In this document: positions 36,085 to 44,928 of the stretch, piece after piece | Numbering within the stretch: the stretch's first letter is position 1 | Layout: the number at the start of each line of letters is the position of its first letter | Assembly (NCBI GenBank): GCA_951813255.1 | Contig: OX638353.1 | Location: 1,798,001 to 1,862,000 of the forward strand | DNA length: 64,000 nt | DNA from: an uncultured Dehalococcoidia bacterium | GTDB taxonomy: Bacteria > Chloroflexota > Dehalococcoidia > Lucifugimonadales > JAAXIE01 | Reading direction: 5' to 3' | Made by a program: the position numbers and the translations under genes | The notes under the pieces: generated by a model | What the model was told of the DNA's origin: nothing | What the model saw: only the letters and a program-made list of their open reading frames with translations | Databases searched by the model: none

Positions 36085-36651
36085 TCAGGTAAGAGCCTCC
36101 ACTATCAACCCAATCACCAGCACCACCCCAACCGCGATAGCCAGGCACCCTACCCGAGAACTCCGGCCCACCCGCGATCTAGCCTGACCCTGCTGCACTC
36201 GGTACACCCAGGGACGCGTCTGGTCGTGTGTCCCGGACCAGACCCCCAACCGCTCACGCCGGGCATCTTCCTCCGCCGCCAGGAAACCCAGCGCCCGAAA
36301 GCCGTACTCTCCACGAAAGTGTCGCAAACAATACGCATACCCCTGCCGCACCATCATCAGATTGATGGAGCGCCCACGCCCATGGTCTCTCCAGTAGAAC
36401 AGCCCAATGGCCCGGGCGTACCGGTCGTAAGCGAATACCTCCATCACAAGCTCGCCTCTCCTATCGAGGAGGTGGGCTAAGGCGGCATGCGACGCCAAGC
36501 CGAACTTCTGCTGAGCCTCGGGAGCATCGATGCCATATAGGCGCACCCTTATCGGCTGGGAGAATATCCCCGTCTCCCTCACCACCAAGGAGTCCCCATC
36601 CACTACCCGCTCAACTCGAACGGATATCGGACCACGTCTGCGCTGTGTCAT
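36085..36651 (-). CDS. Thermonuclease (SNase-like) with a C-terminal membrane helix
   Basis: The 188-residue protein has the staphylococcal-nuclease fold: VVDGDSLVV, RVRLYGIDAPEAQ (Ca2+-site Asp, catalytic Arg and Glu) and DRYARAIG. No N-terminal signal is present; instead a hydrophobic helix lies at about 166-186, so it may be a tail-anchored membrane protein. That arrangement is less common than secreted nucleases. It starts 33 nt downstream of the Rieske oxygenase gene on the same strand. Confidence 0.9.
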   Translation of the reverse strand: MTQRRRGPISVRVERVVDGDSLVVRETGIFSQPIRVRLYGIDAPEAQQKFGLASHAALAHLLDRRGELVMEVFAYDRYARAIGLFYWRDHGRGRSINLMMVRQGYAYCLRHFRGEYGFRALGFLAAEEDARRERLGVWSGTHDQTRPWVYRVQQGQARSRVGRSSRVGCLAIAVGVVLVIGLIVEALT

Positions 36652-36684
36652 AGAGTTGGCGCAGGACGACGGCCATGCCAGCGT

Positions 36685-37938
36685 CTAGGCCGCCATCAAC
36701 TCCTGCCACCTGCGGAAGAAGTTCCGCTGGTTTATCTCGCTGTACCTGAAATCGCTGGCCCTAGCCATCAACTCCTCATCAAACCCCTCGTGACCAAGGC
36801 CCATCTGCACATTCAGCGGTATCTGCCGCGACACATACCCTTGACAGGTCGTGGTGCACTCCTGCCAGTTGTCCATGTCATCCTGTTCCAGAATCCCCGA
36901 AGGCCCAAACGTGCGCAGGCTGCTCCGCCGTATCGCGTCCTTCACCTCCCCCGGAGCGTTCCTGTCCGCGAATACACTGGCCCAGACTTCCGTGTGAAAT
37001 GGGCCCCGCGGCTGCCACAAACGCAGCGTGTAAGTAGTCGCCCTCACCAACCCCAGGTTGGGAAACACGTTGGCCACAATCGGCTTGCAAGACTGCATCC
37101 GCGGTCCTAACCGTGCCTCCACTTCCCCTCGTACGCGCGACTCGTAGTCCTTGACGGTGGCATTCGGCGGGTCCGACGGGTCATCCGGGTGCACCACCTG
37201 CACACCATGCCCGTTGTCCAGCGACACCTGCCTGCCCCTCAGATCGCTCCGCCTCACACCCGACCCCTCGGTAACACCCACCTGCAGAGCGGAGATGTGC
37301 GTCCATCCGAAATGGTACCCGTCCCCAACGAAACTCTCGGCCGCAAACTTCCAGTTGCACGGCATAATCCACTTATGTAACCCGGGGAAGACCTCGACTC
37401 CACTCTCATGCCGGTCAAAGATCGCGTCCAGATACCACGTCGTCTCCCCCAGATACTCCCTCAGAGACGGCGCGTTGGCATCGAAAGTAGCAAACAGCAA
37501 CCCCTTGTAGCTGTCCAGTTGCGCCACCGGCGCCAGTCCCCACTTCGATGTATCCAACTCTCCGTAATACGCCTCTTTCAGGTTGGGCACCGCCGTGAGC
37601 TTCCCGTCCGTCCCGTACGTCCAGCCGTGGTAGGCACAAACGAAACTCGACGCATTCCCCGAATCAGCCCGGCACACACGGTTCCCTCTGTGCCGGCATA
37701 CGTTCAGGAAGGCGCGCACTACCCCATCCTGCCCACGCGTCACCAGCACCGGGTCTTCCCCCATGTAGGTTGTGAAGAAGTCTCCCGGATTCGGCACCTG
37801 GCTCTCGTGTCCCAAGAAGAGCCAGCACTTGGCGAAAATCTTCTCCATCTCCTCCTGGTAAATCTCTTGCTCGACGAAAATGCGCTTATCTACTAGGCCT
37901 ACATCAGCGTTAACCAGTCCCCTAACGTCCGTGGCCAT
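36685..37938 (-). CDS. Rieske non-heme iron oxygenase, alpha subunit
   Basis: The 417-residue protein has a Rieske centre C81-x-H83 and C101-x2-H104, then the mononuclear-iron site GDGYHFGWTH with D206, H209 and H214, and a later Asp-rich EQDDMDNW that supplies the third ligand. It belongs to the ring-hydroxylating dioxygenase alpha subunits. The ATG at 37938 follows GGAGGT. A promoter at 37973-38001 supports it, and the much longer open frame to 38487 is rejected. No beta subunit, ferredoxin or reductase gene is adjacent. The substrate is unknown; many homologues act on non-aromatic compounds. Confidence 0.93.
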   Translation of the reverse strand: MATDVRGLVNADVGLVDKRIFVEQEIYQEEMEKIFAKCWLFLGHESQVPNPGDFFTTYMGEDPVLVTRGQDGVVRAFLNVCRHRGNRVCRADSGNASSFVCAYHGWTYGTDGKLTAVPNLKEAYYGELDTSKWGLAPVAQLDSYKGLLFATFDANAPSLREYLGETTWYLDAIFDRHESGVEVFPGLHKWIMPCNWKFAAESFVGDGYHFGWTHISALQVGVTEGSGVRRSDLRGRQVSLDNGHGVQVVHPDDPSDPPNATVKDYESRVRGEVEARLGPRMQSCKPIVANVFPNLGLVRATTYTLRLWQPRGPFHTEVWASVFADRNAPGEVKDAIRRSSLRTFGPSGILEQDDMDNWQECTTTCQGYVSRQIPLNVQMGLGHEGFDEELMARASDFRYSEINQRNFFRRWQELMAA

Positions 37939-37972
37939 ACTAACCTCCGTCATCTGGCACTGGGTTTGCACC

Positions 37973-38001
37973 GATATAGCATCATGCTGCGTTGGCGTCA
38001 A
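37973..38001 (-). promoter_or_regulatory. Sigma-70-type promoter of the Rieske oxygenase gene
   Basis: On the minus strand TTGACG (38001-37996) and TATATC (37978-37973) are separated by 17 nt, about 35 nt upstream of the ATG at 37938. Confidence 0.6.
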
Positions 38002-38076
38002 GGCATCCCGCGGCTTACCCGTTGGGACGTCATCCGCTAAAATGTTGGTTCCGAGTCGTTGTTTGAAGGAAGAGAC

Positions 38077-39696
38077 ATGCGCCCGATAGCAGAGATCGCC
38101 GAGGCCATGGGCCTCGACCCCCAGTCCATCATCCCCTACGGCCATTACAAGGCCAAAATCCCCCTTGAAGCCATCCGCACCGGCAGCCCCCGGGGCAAGA
38201 TGGTTGTAGTCACCGGCATCACTCCCACCCCCGCAGGCGAGGGCAAGACCACTACCACCGTTGGCTTGGCCCAAGGTTTGGGACGACTCGGTAAGCGCGT
38301 CGTAGCCACCCTCCGCGAGCCCGCCTTGGGCCCTATATTCGGCATCAAGGGAGGAGGCACCGGCGGTGGAAAGGCCACCGTACTCCCCGAAGATGAAATC
38401 AACGTCCACTTCACCGGCGACGCCCACGCCGTCGGCACCGCCCACAACCTTCTCGCCGCCTTCACCGACAACGCAGCCCAGCGCCATCAGGTCCCCGGCC
38501 TCGAACCCAGCGGAGTTACCTGGCGCCGGGTCAGCGATGTGGAAGACCGCTCCCTTCGACAGGTCACTACCGGCTTGGGAGGCTCCAATAACGCCCCCTT
38601 GCGCGAGACCGGATTCGACATCGTCACCGCCTCCGAAATCATGGCTGTCCTCGCTCTAGCTTCAGGCTTGGACGACCTGCGCGCCCGCTTGGGCCGCATC
38701 GTTGTCGGCTTCACCACCGACGGTTCCCCGGTGACCGCCAACGATGTAGACGCCGTCGGCTCCATGATGTCCCTGCTCCGCTACGCCATCCAGCCCAACC
38801 TCGTCCAGACCAGCGAGGGCCAGCCCGTCATGGTCCACGCCGGCCCCTTCGGCAACATCGCCCACGGCTGCAATTCTGTGGTAGCCGACCGTTTGGCCCT
38901 CGGATACGCCGACTACGTCGTCACCGAGGCCGGCTTTGGCGCCGACCTCGGCTTCGAGAAGTTCATGCATATCAAGGCCCGTTTCAACGACCTCGAACCC
39001 CACGCAGCCGTCCTTGTTGCCTCGGTACGCGCCCTCAAGTCCCACGGCGGTGTTCCCCTCCGCCAGTTGGACACACCCGATGTCGACGCCGTGAGGCGCG
39101 GACTGCCCAACCTCGAGCACCTTATCGGCATGATTAAGTCCTTCGGCCTGCCCGTAGTCGTCGCCATGAACTATTTCCCATCCGACACCGAGGACGAGAT
39201 GGCCGTCGTCAAGGAATGCGCCGAGTCCATGGGTGCGATACCCGCCGAAAGCCGCGGCTTCATGGAAGGTGGCGCGGGTTGTGAGGAACTGGGCCAGGCA
39301 TTAATCGAAGCGACTGACGGCCCCAAGCCCTCCATCACCTACGTTTATGCCGAGGACGACACCATCGAAGACAAGGTGAATGCCCTCTCCCGCGTCGTCT
39401 ATGGCGCCGACGGTGCCCAGTGGGCCCCTGCCGCCCGTCGCACCCTCCGCCGCTACGAGGACTTGGGCTGGGGCAATCTACCCGTCTGCATGGCCAAGAC
39501 CCACCTCTCCATCTCCCACAACCCCTCCCTCAAGGGGCGCCCCTCCGGCTACACCTTCGAAGTCTCCGATGTCCGGGCCTCCGTCGGTGCCGGCTTCATC
39601 TACCCCTTGGCAGGCTCCATGGTCACCATGCCCGGCCTCCCCTCCACCCCCCGCAAGCTGGACGTGGACAACAACGGCAACATCCTCGGTCTCTAG
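38077..39696 (+). CDS. fhs: Formate-tetrahydrofolate ligase
   Basis: The 539-residue enzyme has the nucleotide-binding TPAGEGKTTTTVGLAQGL, REPALGPIFGIKGGG, LTGDAHA-like FTGDAHAVGTAHNL and the C-terminal GFIYPLAGSMVTMPGLP. It makes 10-formyl-THF from formate, THF and ATP, feeding one-carbon metabolism. The ATG at 38077 follows GGAAGAG; an earlier TTG is in frame but lacks support. It heads a possible six-gene plus-strand unit running to 43869. One-carbon recovery next to oxygenases would fit demethylation or decarboxylation pathways, but that is inference. Confidence 0.96.
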   Translation: MRPIAEIAEAMGLDPQSIIPYGHYKAKIPLEAIRTGSPRGKMVVVTGITPTPAGEGKTTTTVGLAQGLGRLGKRVVATLREPALGPIFGIKGGGTGGGKATVLPEDEINVHFTGDAHAVGTAHNLLAAFTDNAAQRHQVPGLEPSGVTWRRVSDVEDRSLRQVTTGLGGSNNAPLRETGFDIVTASEIMAVLALASGLDDLRARLGRIVVGFTTDGSPVTANDVDAVGSMMSLLRYAIQPNLVQTSEGQPVMVHAGPFGNIAHGCNSVVADRLALGYADYVVTEAGFGADLGFEKFMHIKARFNDLEPHAAVLVASVRALKSHGGVPLRQLDTPDVDAVRRGLPNLEHLIGMIKSFGLPVVVAMNYFPSDTEDEMAVVKECAESMGAIPAESRGFMEGGAGCEELGQALIEATDGPKPSITYVYAEDDTIEDKVNALSRVVYGADGAQWAPAARRTLRRYEDLGWGNLPVCMAKTHLSISHNPSLKGRPSGYTFEVSDVRASVGAGFIYPLAGSMVTMPGLPSTPRKLDVDNNGNILGL

Positions 39697-39728
39697 TATC
39701 TATCTAGCCAAGATATGAGGTTCTTTAT

Positions 39729-41006
39729 ATGACCACCCCCGACAAGGCAGCCCCCGATCCAGCCCTTGGTACAGCCCTCCAGAGCATCGACGGCATGGAG
39801 ATCGCCCAGCTAGGCGCCACCATGGGCTCCATCCCCAGCCCCACCGGCCGCGAGCAGGCCATGGGCGATTTCCTCTGCCAGTGGCTTGCTGAGCAGGGCT
39901 TCCAGCCCGAGCGGCACGAGGTTACCAACGGCCGCTGCAACGTCGTGGCCCGTCTCAAGGGCACAGGTGGAGGCAAGTCCCTCATCTTCAACAGCCACAT
40001 GGACACCATCCTCTACGGCGACGAGGACATCTGGCTCGTCCCCCGCGAGGAGTACCACTATAACCATGGCTGGGTGGAGGGCGACAAAGCCTTCGGTGAG
40101 GGAGTCGTCAACGACAAAGGCCCCATGGCCGCCTTCATGCTCGGCACCCGCGCCCTCCGCGACTCCGGCGTCAAGCTGCGCGGCGACGTAATCATGACCA
40201 TGGTCATCGGCGAGATTGGCATGGCCCCCATCGACGAGTTCCAGGGTGGCCGTTATTGGGGTAAGGGCATCGGCGCCCAGCACCTTATCGACCACGGCCT
40301 ATCCGGCGACTACTGCATAAATGCGGAGACCACCAGCTTCGGTATCGCATGGGCTGACTGCGGCGCTGCCTACTACAAGGTAACGCTGGACGGTGGACGC
40401 AGGCTTTATACCCCCTACATCCGCCGCCCTTACACTGCCCAGGAGCAGCCCAACGCCATCATGCGCATGGCCCACTTCATCTCTGCAGTCGAAGAATGGG
40501 CCTTGGAGTACGAGAAGTCCCACACCTCTTCTTACGAAGGCGGCCAGATCATCCCCAAGGTGAACATCGGCGCCGTCCGCGGAGGAGTCCCCTTCAAGCC
40601 CGCCAGCACCGTTGGGGTCTGCAGTGCCTACGTCGACATCCGCATTCCTCCCGGCGATGGCCCCGAAGAAGGCCAGAGAGAACTCGAAAAACTCCTCGAT
40701 TCCTTGGGATTCCCCGGGACCGTCGAGTGCTACATGTTCCGCAAGGGCCATATCGGCGAGAACATCGGCCCCTTCCGTGAGGTGTTGGAGAAAGCCCACG
40801 ACCACGTCATAGGTGGCAAACCCGGCTTCTGCACCCCGCCCGTATCCAGCATGTGGCGCGACATCAACATCTTCAACGGCGCAGGCATCCCCAGCATCAC
40901 CTACGGCCCCGGCAGCGGCCCCAGCGAAATCAGCTACCTAGCCATCGACGAACTCCAGCGCGCCGCCCAAGCCTACGCCGCTACCGCTTATTACGCCTGC
41001 GTATAA
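39729..41006 (+). CDS. M20-family metallopeptidase (ArgE/DapE type)
   Basis: The 425-residue protein has the M20 metal-site motifs NSHMDT (first His, Asp), GEGVVNDKGPMAA (bridging Asp), a GEIG segment in place of the usual EE, and later NAETT. A dimerisation lid region is visible at about 190-310. The ATG follows a GAGG site. Members cleave amide bonds of N-acyl amino acids, peptides or carbamoyl compounds. It lies 32 nt after fhs. Confidence 0.9.
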   Translation: MTTPDKAAPDPALGTALQSIDGMEIAQLGATMGSIPSPTGREQAMGDFLCQWLAEQGFQPERHEVTNGRCNVVARLKGTGGGKSLIFNSHMDTILYGDEDIWLVPREEYHYNHGWVEGDKAFGEGVVNDKGPMAAFMLGTRALRDSGVKLRGDVIMTMVIGEIGMAPIDEFQGGRYWGKGIGAQHLIDHGLSGDYCINAETTSFGIAWADCGAAYYKVTLDGGRRLYTPYIRRPYTAQEQPNAIMRMAHFISAVEEWALEYEKSHTSSYEGGQIIPKVNIGAVRGGVPFKPASTVGVCSAYVDIRIPPGDGPEEGQRELEKLLDSLGFPGTVECYMFRKGHIGENIGPFREVLEKAHDHVIGGKPGFCTPPVSSMWRDINIFNGAGIPSITYGPGSGPSEISYLAIDELQRAAQAYAATAYYACV

Positions 41007-41086
41007 CCCGCCCCTTGGTTGAACCATTCCCTCTACGGTGCTAGCCTAGCAGCAGAAAGACCCGCACCTCGAACGAGGAGGATGCC

Positions 41087-42358
41087 ATGGCCACCACCAT
41101 GAGCCCGTCCATCGACTACAACGAGCTCATCTTCGAAGACCGCATCCACGGTCGCCTCTACCGGGACCCCGACATCTTCGAAGAAGAGTTCACCAATATC
41201 TGGTACCGCTCCTGGGTATACGTCGGCCACGAGAGCGAGGTCCCCGAGCCCGGCGACTATCGCACCAAGCAGATCGGCCGCCAGCCCGTCATTATGGTGC
41301 GCGACGAGAACGGCTCCGTGAACCTCCTCCTCAACCGCTGTCCCCACCGCGGCAACATCGTCTGCCAGAACGAGCGCGGCAACGCCCATGTATTCCGCTG
41401 CGCCTACCACGGCTGGTCATACAGCAACCGAGGTGACCTGCTGGGCGCAACCTTCGTCGGTGCCTACGGCGACTCCTTCAACAAAGGCGACTACCGCCTC
41501 GCCCCCGTCCCCCGGGTCGACTCCTACCGCGGTCTGGTTTTCGCCAGCATGAGCGACACCGGCCCCACCCTCGCCGAGCACCTCGGCCGCGTCACCGACT
41601 ACCTCGACGCCTTCATCGACTTCTCCCCCGAGGGCGAACTGGAAGTCCGCTCCGGCGTGCAGAAAGCCCGCTACAACGGCAACTGGAAAATGATGGCCGA
41701 GAACTCCCTGGAAGGAAACTATCACGGCCACTTTATCCACCAGTTCATCTTCTCCTTGAATCGGCAGCGCCAAGGCGGCAGCCTCGACACCAACAACCTC
41801 AACAACGAAGAAAGCGCCGACAAGGTCATCTTCCTCCCCGGCGGTCACATGGTCGAAGACCTCGCCATATCGCCCATGCCTCTAGCGGACAAGGATGGAG
41901 AATCTTGGAAGGAATACTTCCACGCACTGGAGAATCGCTTCGGCACCGAGAGGGCCGAGTTCATGATGGAGTATGGGGCGCCCCTTATGTTCATCTTCCC
42001 CAACCTCGTCATGATTCAGTCCCAGATACGGGTGCTCCAGCCCGTCACCACCACCGAGACCAAAGTCTGGTATTACCCCACCCTCCTCAAGGGCGTCCCC
42101 CAAGAGGTCAACACCATGCGCCTTCGTGGTCACGAGCGCAGCTATGGCCCCGGCGGATTCGTCTCCGCCGACGACCTCGAAGTCTGTGAGCGCAACCAAC
42201 TCGGCATGGAAGCCCAAGTCGACGAGTGGCTGTGGCTCAAGCGTGGCCTCCACCGCGAGCGCGTCTTGAAAGACGGCAGCACCTCTGGCCACGGCATGGA
42301 CGAAAACAACCTCAGGGGCTTCTGGCGCCACTACAAGAAGGCGATGTCCGGCGCATAG
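41087..42358 (+). CDS. Ring-hydroxylating dioxygenase, alpha subunit
   Basis: The 423-residue protein has a Rieske motif C85-x-H87 and C105-x2-H108. Its iron site reads EGNYHGHFIH with H213 and H218, where Glu replaces the usual bridging Asp. The start follows GAGGAGG. It is followed 36 nt later by its beta subunit, so it forms a two-component (alpha-beta) oxygenase, unlike the lone alpha subunit on the other strand. The reductase partner is not in the window. Confidence 0.94.
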   Translation: MATTMSPSIDYNELIFEDRIHGRLYRDPDIFEEEFTNIWYRSWVYVGHESEVPEPGDYRTKQIGRQPVIMVRDENGSVNLLLNRCPHRGNIVCQNERGNAHVFRCAYHGWSYSNRGDLLGATFVGAYGDSFNKGDYRLAPVPRVDSYRGLVFASMSDTGPTLAEHLGRVTDYLDAFIDFSPEGELEVRSGVQKARYNGNWKMMAENSLEGNYHGHFIHQFIFSLNRQRQGGSLDTNNLNNEESADKVIFLPGGHMVEDLAISPMPLADKDGESWKEYFHALENRFGTERAEFMMEYGAPLMFIFPNLVMIQSQIRVLQPVTTTETKVWYYPTLLKGVPQEVNTMRLRGHERSYGPGGFVSADDLEVCERNQLGMEAQVDEWLWLKRGLHRERVLKDGSTSGHGMDENNLRGFWRHYKKAMSGA

Positions 42359-42394
42359 CCCAAAACCGCCACTCAACACAAGAGGTACTGACAC

Positions 42395-42868
42395 TTGGCC
42401 TTCGACCGCCGCGAAATCGAAGACTTCATTTACCACGAGGCCCGCTTGTGCGACGAGCAGCGTGGCGATGAGTGGCTGCAACTCTGGTCCGACGACGCCC
42501 TCTACTGGGTGCCCGCCAACCGCGACGACATAGATCCCACCCGCGAGGTCTCCTTCATCTACGACGACCGCCGCAGCATCGGCGACCGTGTCGACCGCCT
42601 CAAGCAGGGCCTCGCCTTCGCCCAAGACCCCGCCTCCCGCATGAGGCGCATGCTCTCCAACATCGAAGTCGACGAAGAAGAAAACGGCGACCTCACCGTC
42701 CAGGCCAACTTCATGGTCATCGAACTCCGCAGGCGCCAGCAGAACACCTGGGCCGGCCGCATGATGTACCGGCTCCGCCGCGAAAACGGCGACCTGAAAA
42801 TGGCCGTCAAGAAAATCATGCTCATCAACAACGACGAGGAGATTCCCGGCTTCCAGTTCCTGCTCTAA
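42395..42868 (+). CDS. Ring-hydroxylating dioxygenase, beta subunit
   Basis: The 157-residue protein has the NTF2-like fold of small subunits, with EIEDFIYHEARLCDEQRGDEWLQLW near the start, ALYWVPANRDD, and a final KKIMLINNDEEIPG. It starts at a TTG with AGAGGT about 8 nt upstream; no ATG gives the full domain. Small subunits stabilise the alpha3beta3 complex and do not bind metal. Confidence 0.92.
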   Translation: MAFDRREIEDFIYHEARLCDEQRGDEWLQLWSDDALYWVPANRDDIDPTREVSFIYDDRRSIGDRVDRLKQGLAFAQDPASRMRRMLSNIEVDEEENGDLTVQANFMVIELRRRQQNTWAGRMMYRLRRENGDLKMAVKKIMLINNDEEIPGFQFLL

Positions 42869-42893
42869 GGGTAGCGACACTGGCACGGACACC

Positions 42894-43124
42894 ATGAATG
42901 AGATCGATCTGGCCAATGAGTTCGCTTGGGTGCGCATCGAGAAGGACGACGGCGTCGCCAACGGCCCACGTCTGATGCTCCGCGACATGCGCACCGGCCG
43001 CACCATGTATCTCGACCCCTTGGAGCTCGAAGCCATCTCCTGGATGGGACACCAAGAGCTGCTTTCGCTGCTGGCCCCCGCCTTCACCCGGGCCCGCGAG
43101 GCGGCCGAGCAATCAGGAGGCTGA
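42894..43124 (+). CDS. Small conserved-looking protein of unknown function
   Basis: The 76-residue protein contains the phrases FAWVRIEKDD, RLMLRDMRTGRTMYLDPLELEAI and LLAPAFTRAREA. It has no cysteines, so it is not a ferredoxin, and no signal or membrane helix. Its position 25 nt after the beta subunit and 7 nt before the peptidase E-like gene, with codon use like its neighbours, supports a real gene. It may be an accessory factor for the oxygenase. Confidence 0.7.
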   Translation: MNEIDLANEFAWVRIEKDDGVANGPRLMLRDMRTGRTMYLDPLELEAISWMGHQELLSLLAPAFTRAREAAEQSGG

Positions 43125-43131
43125 CCTTAGC

Positions 43132-43869
43132 ATGGACCACAAGCACATAGTCGCCTTTGGCGGCCTCCGAGTTCGCCCCGGTGACATGTCCCCCGTCATC
43201 GACTACATCCTGTCGCTGCCTCAGGAGATACTCCACCTGCCACAGAAACCACGCCCCCGCATCTGCATGATTCCCACTGCCACCGGCGACTCTCCCGCCT
43301 CCCTGCTCACCTTCTACAACAGGGTGCCCGGGGCCTGGGCCGCCCGCACTCACCTAGCCCTGTTCGACCGCACCGTGCGCGACATACGCAGCTTCCTCCT
43401 CAACCAGGACATCATCATGGTCGGCGGCGGCAACACCGCCAACATGCTTGCCGTCTGGCGTGTCCATGGCGTGGACGAAATTCTCCGCGAGGCATGGGAA
43501 GCCGGAATACTCTTGTGTGGCGGCAGCGCTGGCTCTCTGTGCTGGTTCGAGTGCGGCACCACCGACTCTTTCGACCTCAGCGACCTTCACCCGCTGCACG
43601 ACGGCCTCGGCTTCCTCCCCGGCTCTCACTGCCCCCACTTCGACGGCGAGGACCAGCGACGTCCCCTGTACCATAAACTGATATCCGAGGGCTTTCCGGC
43701 TGGCTACGCCATCGACGAGGACGCAGCAATCCACTTTGTGGGTACTGAGGCCGCCAAGGTCGTCACTGGCAGGCACGGCGCCACCGCTTACCGTGTGGAA
43801 CTCCGCGATGGCAAGGTGGTCGAGACCGCCCTGGAAGCGGAACTACTCGACCGGCCCCGCTCCCCATAA
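43132..43869 (+). CDS. Peptidase E-like (S51) protein
   Basis: The 245-residue protein has the S51 features MVGGGNTANMLA and the nucleophile elbow GGSAGSLCW with S132, plus HCPHFDGE with a candidate catalytic His. PepE cleaves Asp-X dipeptides; related proteins include cyanophycinases. It ends the fhs-M20-oxygenase gene cluster. Confidence 0.9.
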   Translation: MDHKHIVAFGGLRVRPGDMSPVIDYILSLPQEILHLPQKPRPRICMIPTATGDSPASLLTFYNRVPGAWAARTHLALFDRTVRDIRSFLLNQDIIMVGGGNTANMLAVWRVHGVDEILREAWEAGILLCGGSAGSLCWFECGTTDSFDLSDLHPLHDGLGFLPGSHCPHFDGEDQRRPLYHKLISEGFPAGYAIDEDAAIHFVGTEAAKVVTGRHGATAYRVELRDGKVVETALEAELLDRPRSP

Positions 43870-43893
43870 GCACAACTAATTTCTAGCTGTGCG

Positions 43894-44928
43894 TCACTCC
43901 CCCTTAGCCCCGCTGATGTCCCTGCGCTGGAACACCCAGAACGTGGCGCCCGCTAGAACAACGATGTACGCCAGCATCACGAAAAACGCCTGCACCGTGT
44001 CCGGCTGCTCCCCTCCGCCCAGTGCTTGCACGGCAGCCGTCTCACCCTGATACATCCAATCACTGACGTTGGTGCTGAGGAGCACTTCCGAAACGTTCTC
44101 CAGCAGGTCGCTGAGCCCAAGCAGTGGCGGCAGAACCAAGGACTCGAGCACGTAGTACACCATCGACAGGGCGGTGCCTTGGGCCGTGGACTGCGTCAAC
44201 ACCGTGAGGAAGATCGCCACAGCGACGTAAGGGGCCAAGGCGTACAGGGACTTGGCCAGCACTTCCACCGCATCGAGCCACCCATCCGAGGAGACCAGAG
44301 ACCCCTCTTCGCTTGGCGGTATGACACCCGCGATGATGCTGGAAACAGCAACGGCTGCGGTGACGACCAGCAGCCCTCCGATGCCCGCGAGAAGGACCAA
44401 TATGAGCTTGGCCGCTAGGAATTGCCAGCGTCCGGTGCCACGGCTCAGTGTCGCCCGCAGCGTACCCCAGCCGTACTCCACCCCCATCACCGAAGTCGTC
44501 AGAATCATGACCATGATGATGAAGAACAGGGCAAACAGGAAGGCAATGTTCGCCCCAATGCTGTAGGGCAGGGTAAATACCCCCCGGCTCTCTTCCGGCG
44601 AAACATAGTCGTCACAGTTCGTACTCCACCCCGCGACATCCTCACCGATCATCAGCAGCTCCTCCTCAGAGAGGGCCGCCAGCTTCTCTTCCACGCGCTC
44701 CTCTGCAACATCTGCGCAGGTCAATTTAACGGTGACGTTATCTCTGCGGTACTCATAAGTGGACGTAATGGAACCGAAGGCGTCGTCACTGACGTGGTAG
44801 GCGATATGGAAACCCCACAAGATTGCTTGGGAAAGCAGGATGGCCACCCCCAGCAATATCCAAGGTAGCCAGCGGCGACGCAGCTTGTACCATTCCCCCA
44901 TCGTGAGGCGCATAACTTGGGCCACCAT
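43894..44928 (-). CDS. ABC-2 type transporter permease
   Basis: The 344-residue protein starts KLRRRWLPWILLGVAILLSQ and has about six hydrophobic helices, with one large extracytoplasmic loop at about 55-125 after the first helix. This is the layout of bacitracin/ABC-2 export permeases. The ATG overlaps the ATPase stop (TAATG). It probably forms an exporter with the ATPase encoded directly upstream. Confidence 0.88.
   Translation of the reverse strand: MVAQVMRLTMGEWYKLRRRWLPWILLGVAILLSQAILWGFHIAYHVSDDAFGSITSTYEYRRDNVTVKLTCADVAEERVEEKLAALSEEELLMIGEDVAGWSTNCDDYVSPEESRGVFTLPYSIGANIAFLFALFFIIMVMILTTSVMGVEYGWGTLRATLSRGTGRWQFLAAKLILVLLAGIGGLLVVTAAVAVSSIIAGVIPPSEEGSLVSSDGWLDAVEVLAKSLYALAPYVAVAIFLTVLTQSTAQGTALSMVYYVLESLVLPPLLGLSDLLENVSEVLLSTNVSDWMYQGETAAVQALGGGEQPDTVQAFFVMLAYIVVLAGATFWVFQRRDISGAKGE

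Noticed and set aside
37939..38487. Extended N-terminus of the Rieske oxygenase frame
   Set aside because: The extension is antisense to fhs and precedes a well-supported ATG with a ribosome site and promoter.
38145..40805. Minus-strand frames opposite fhs and the M20 peptidase
   Set aside because: They are antisense shadows of highly conserved enzymes in GC-rich DNA.
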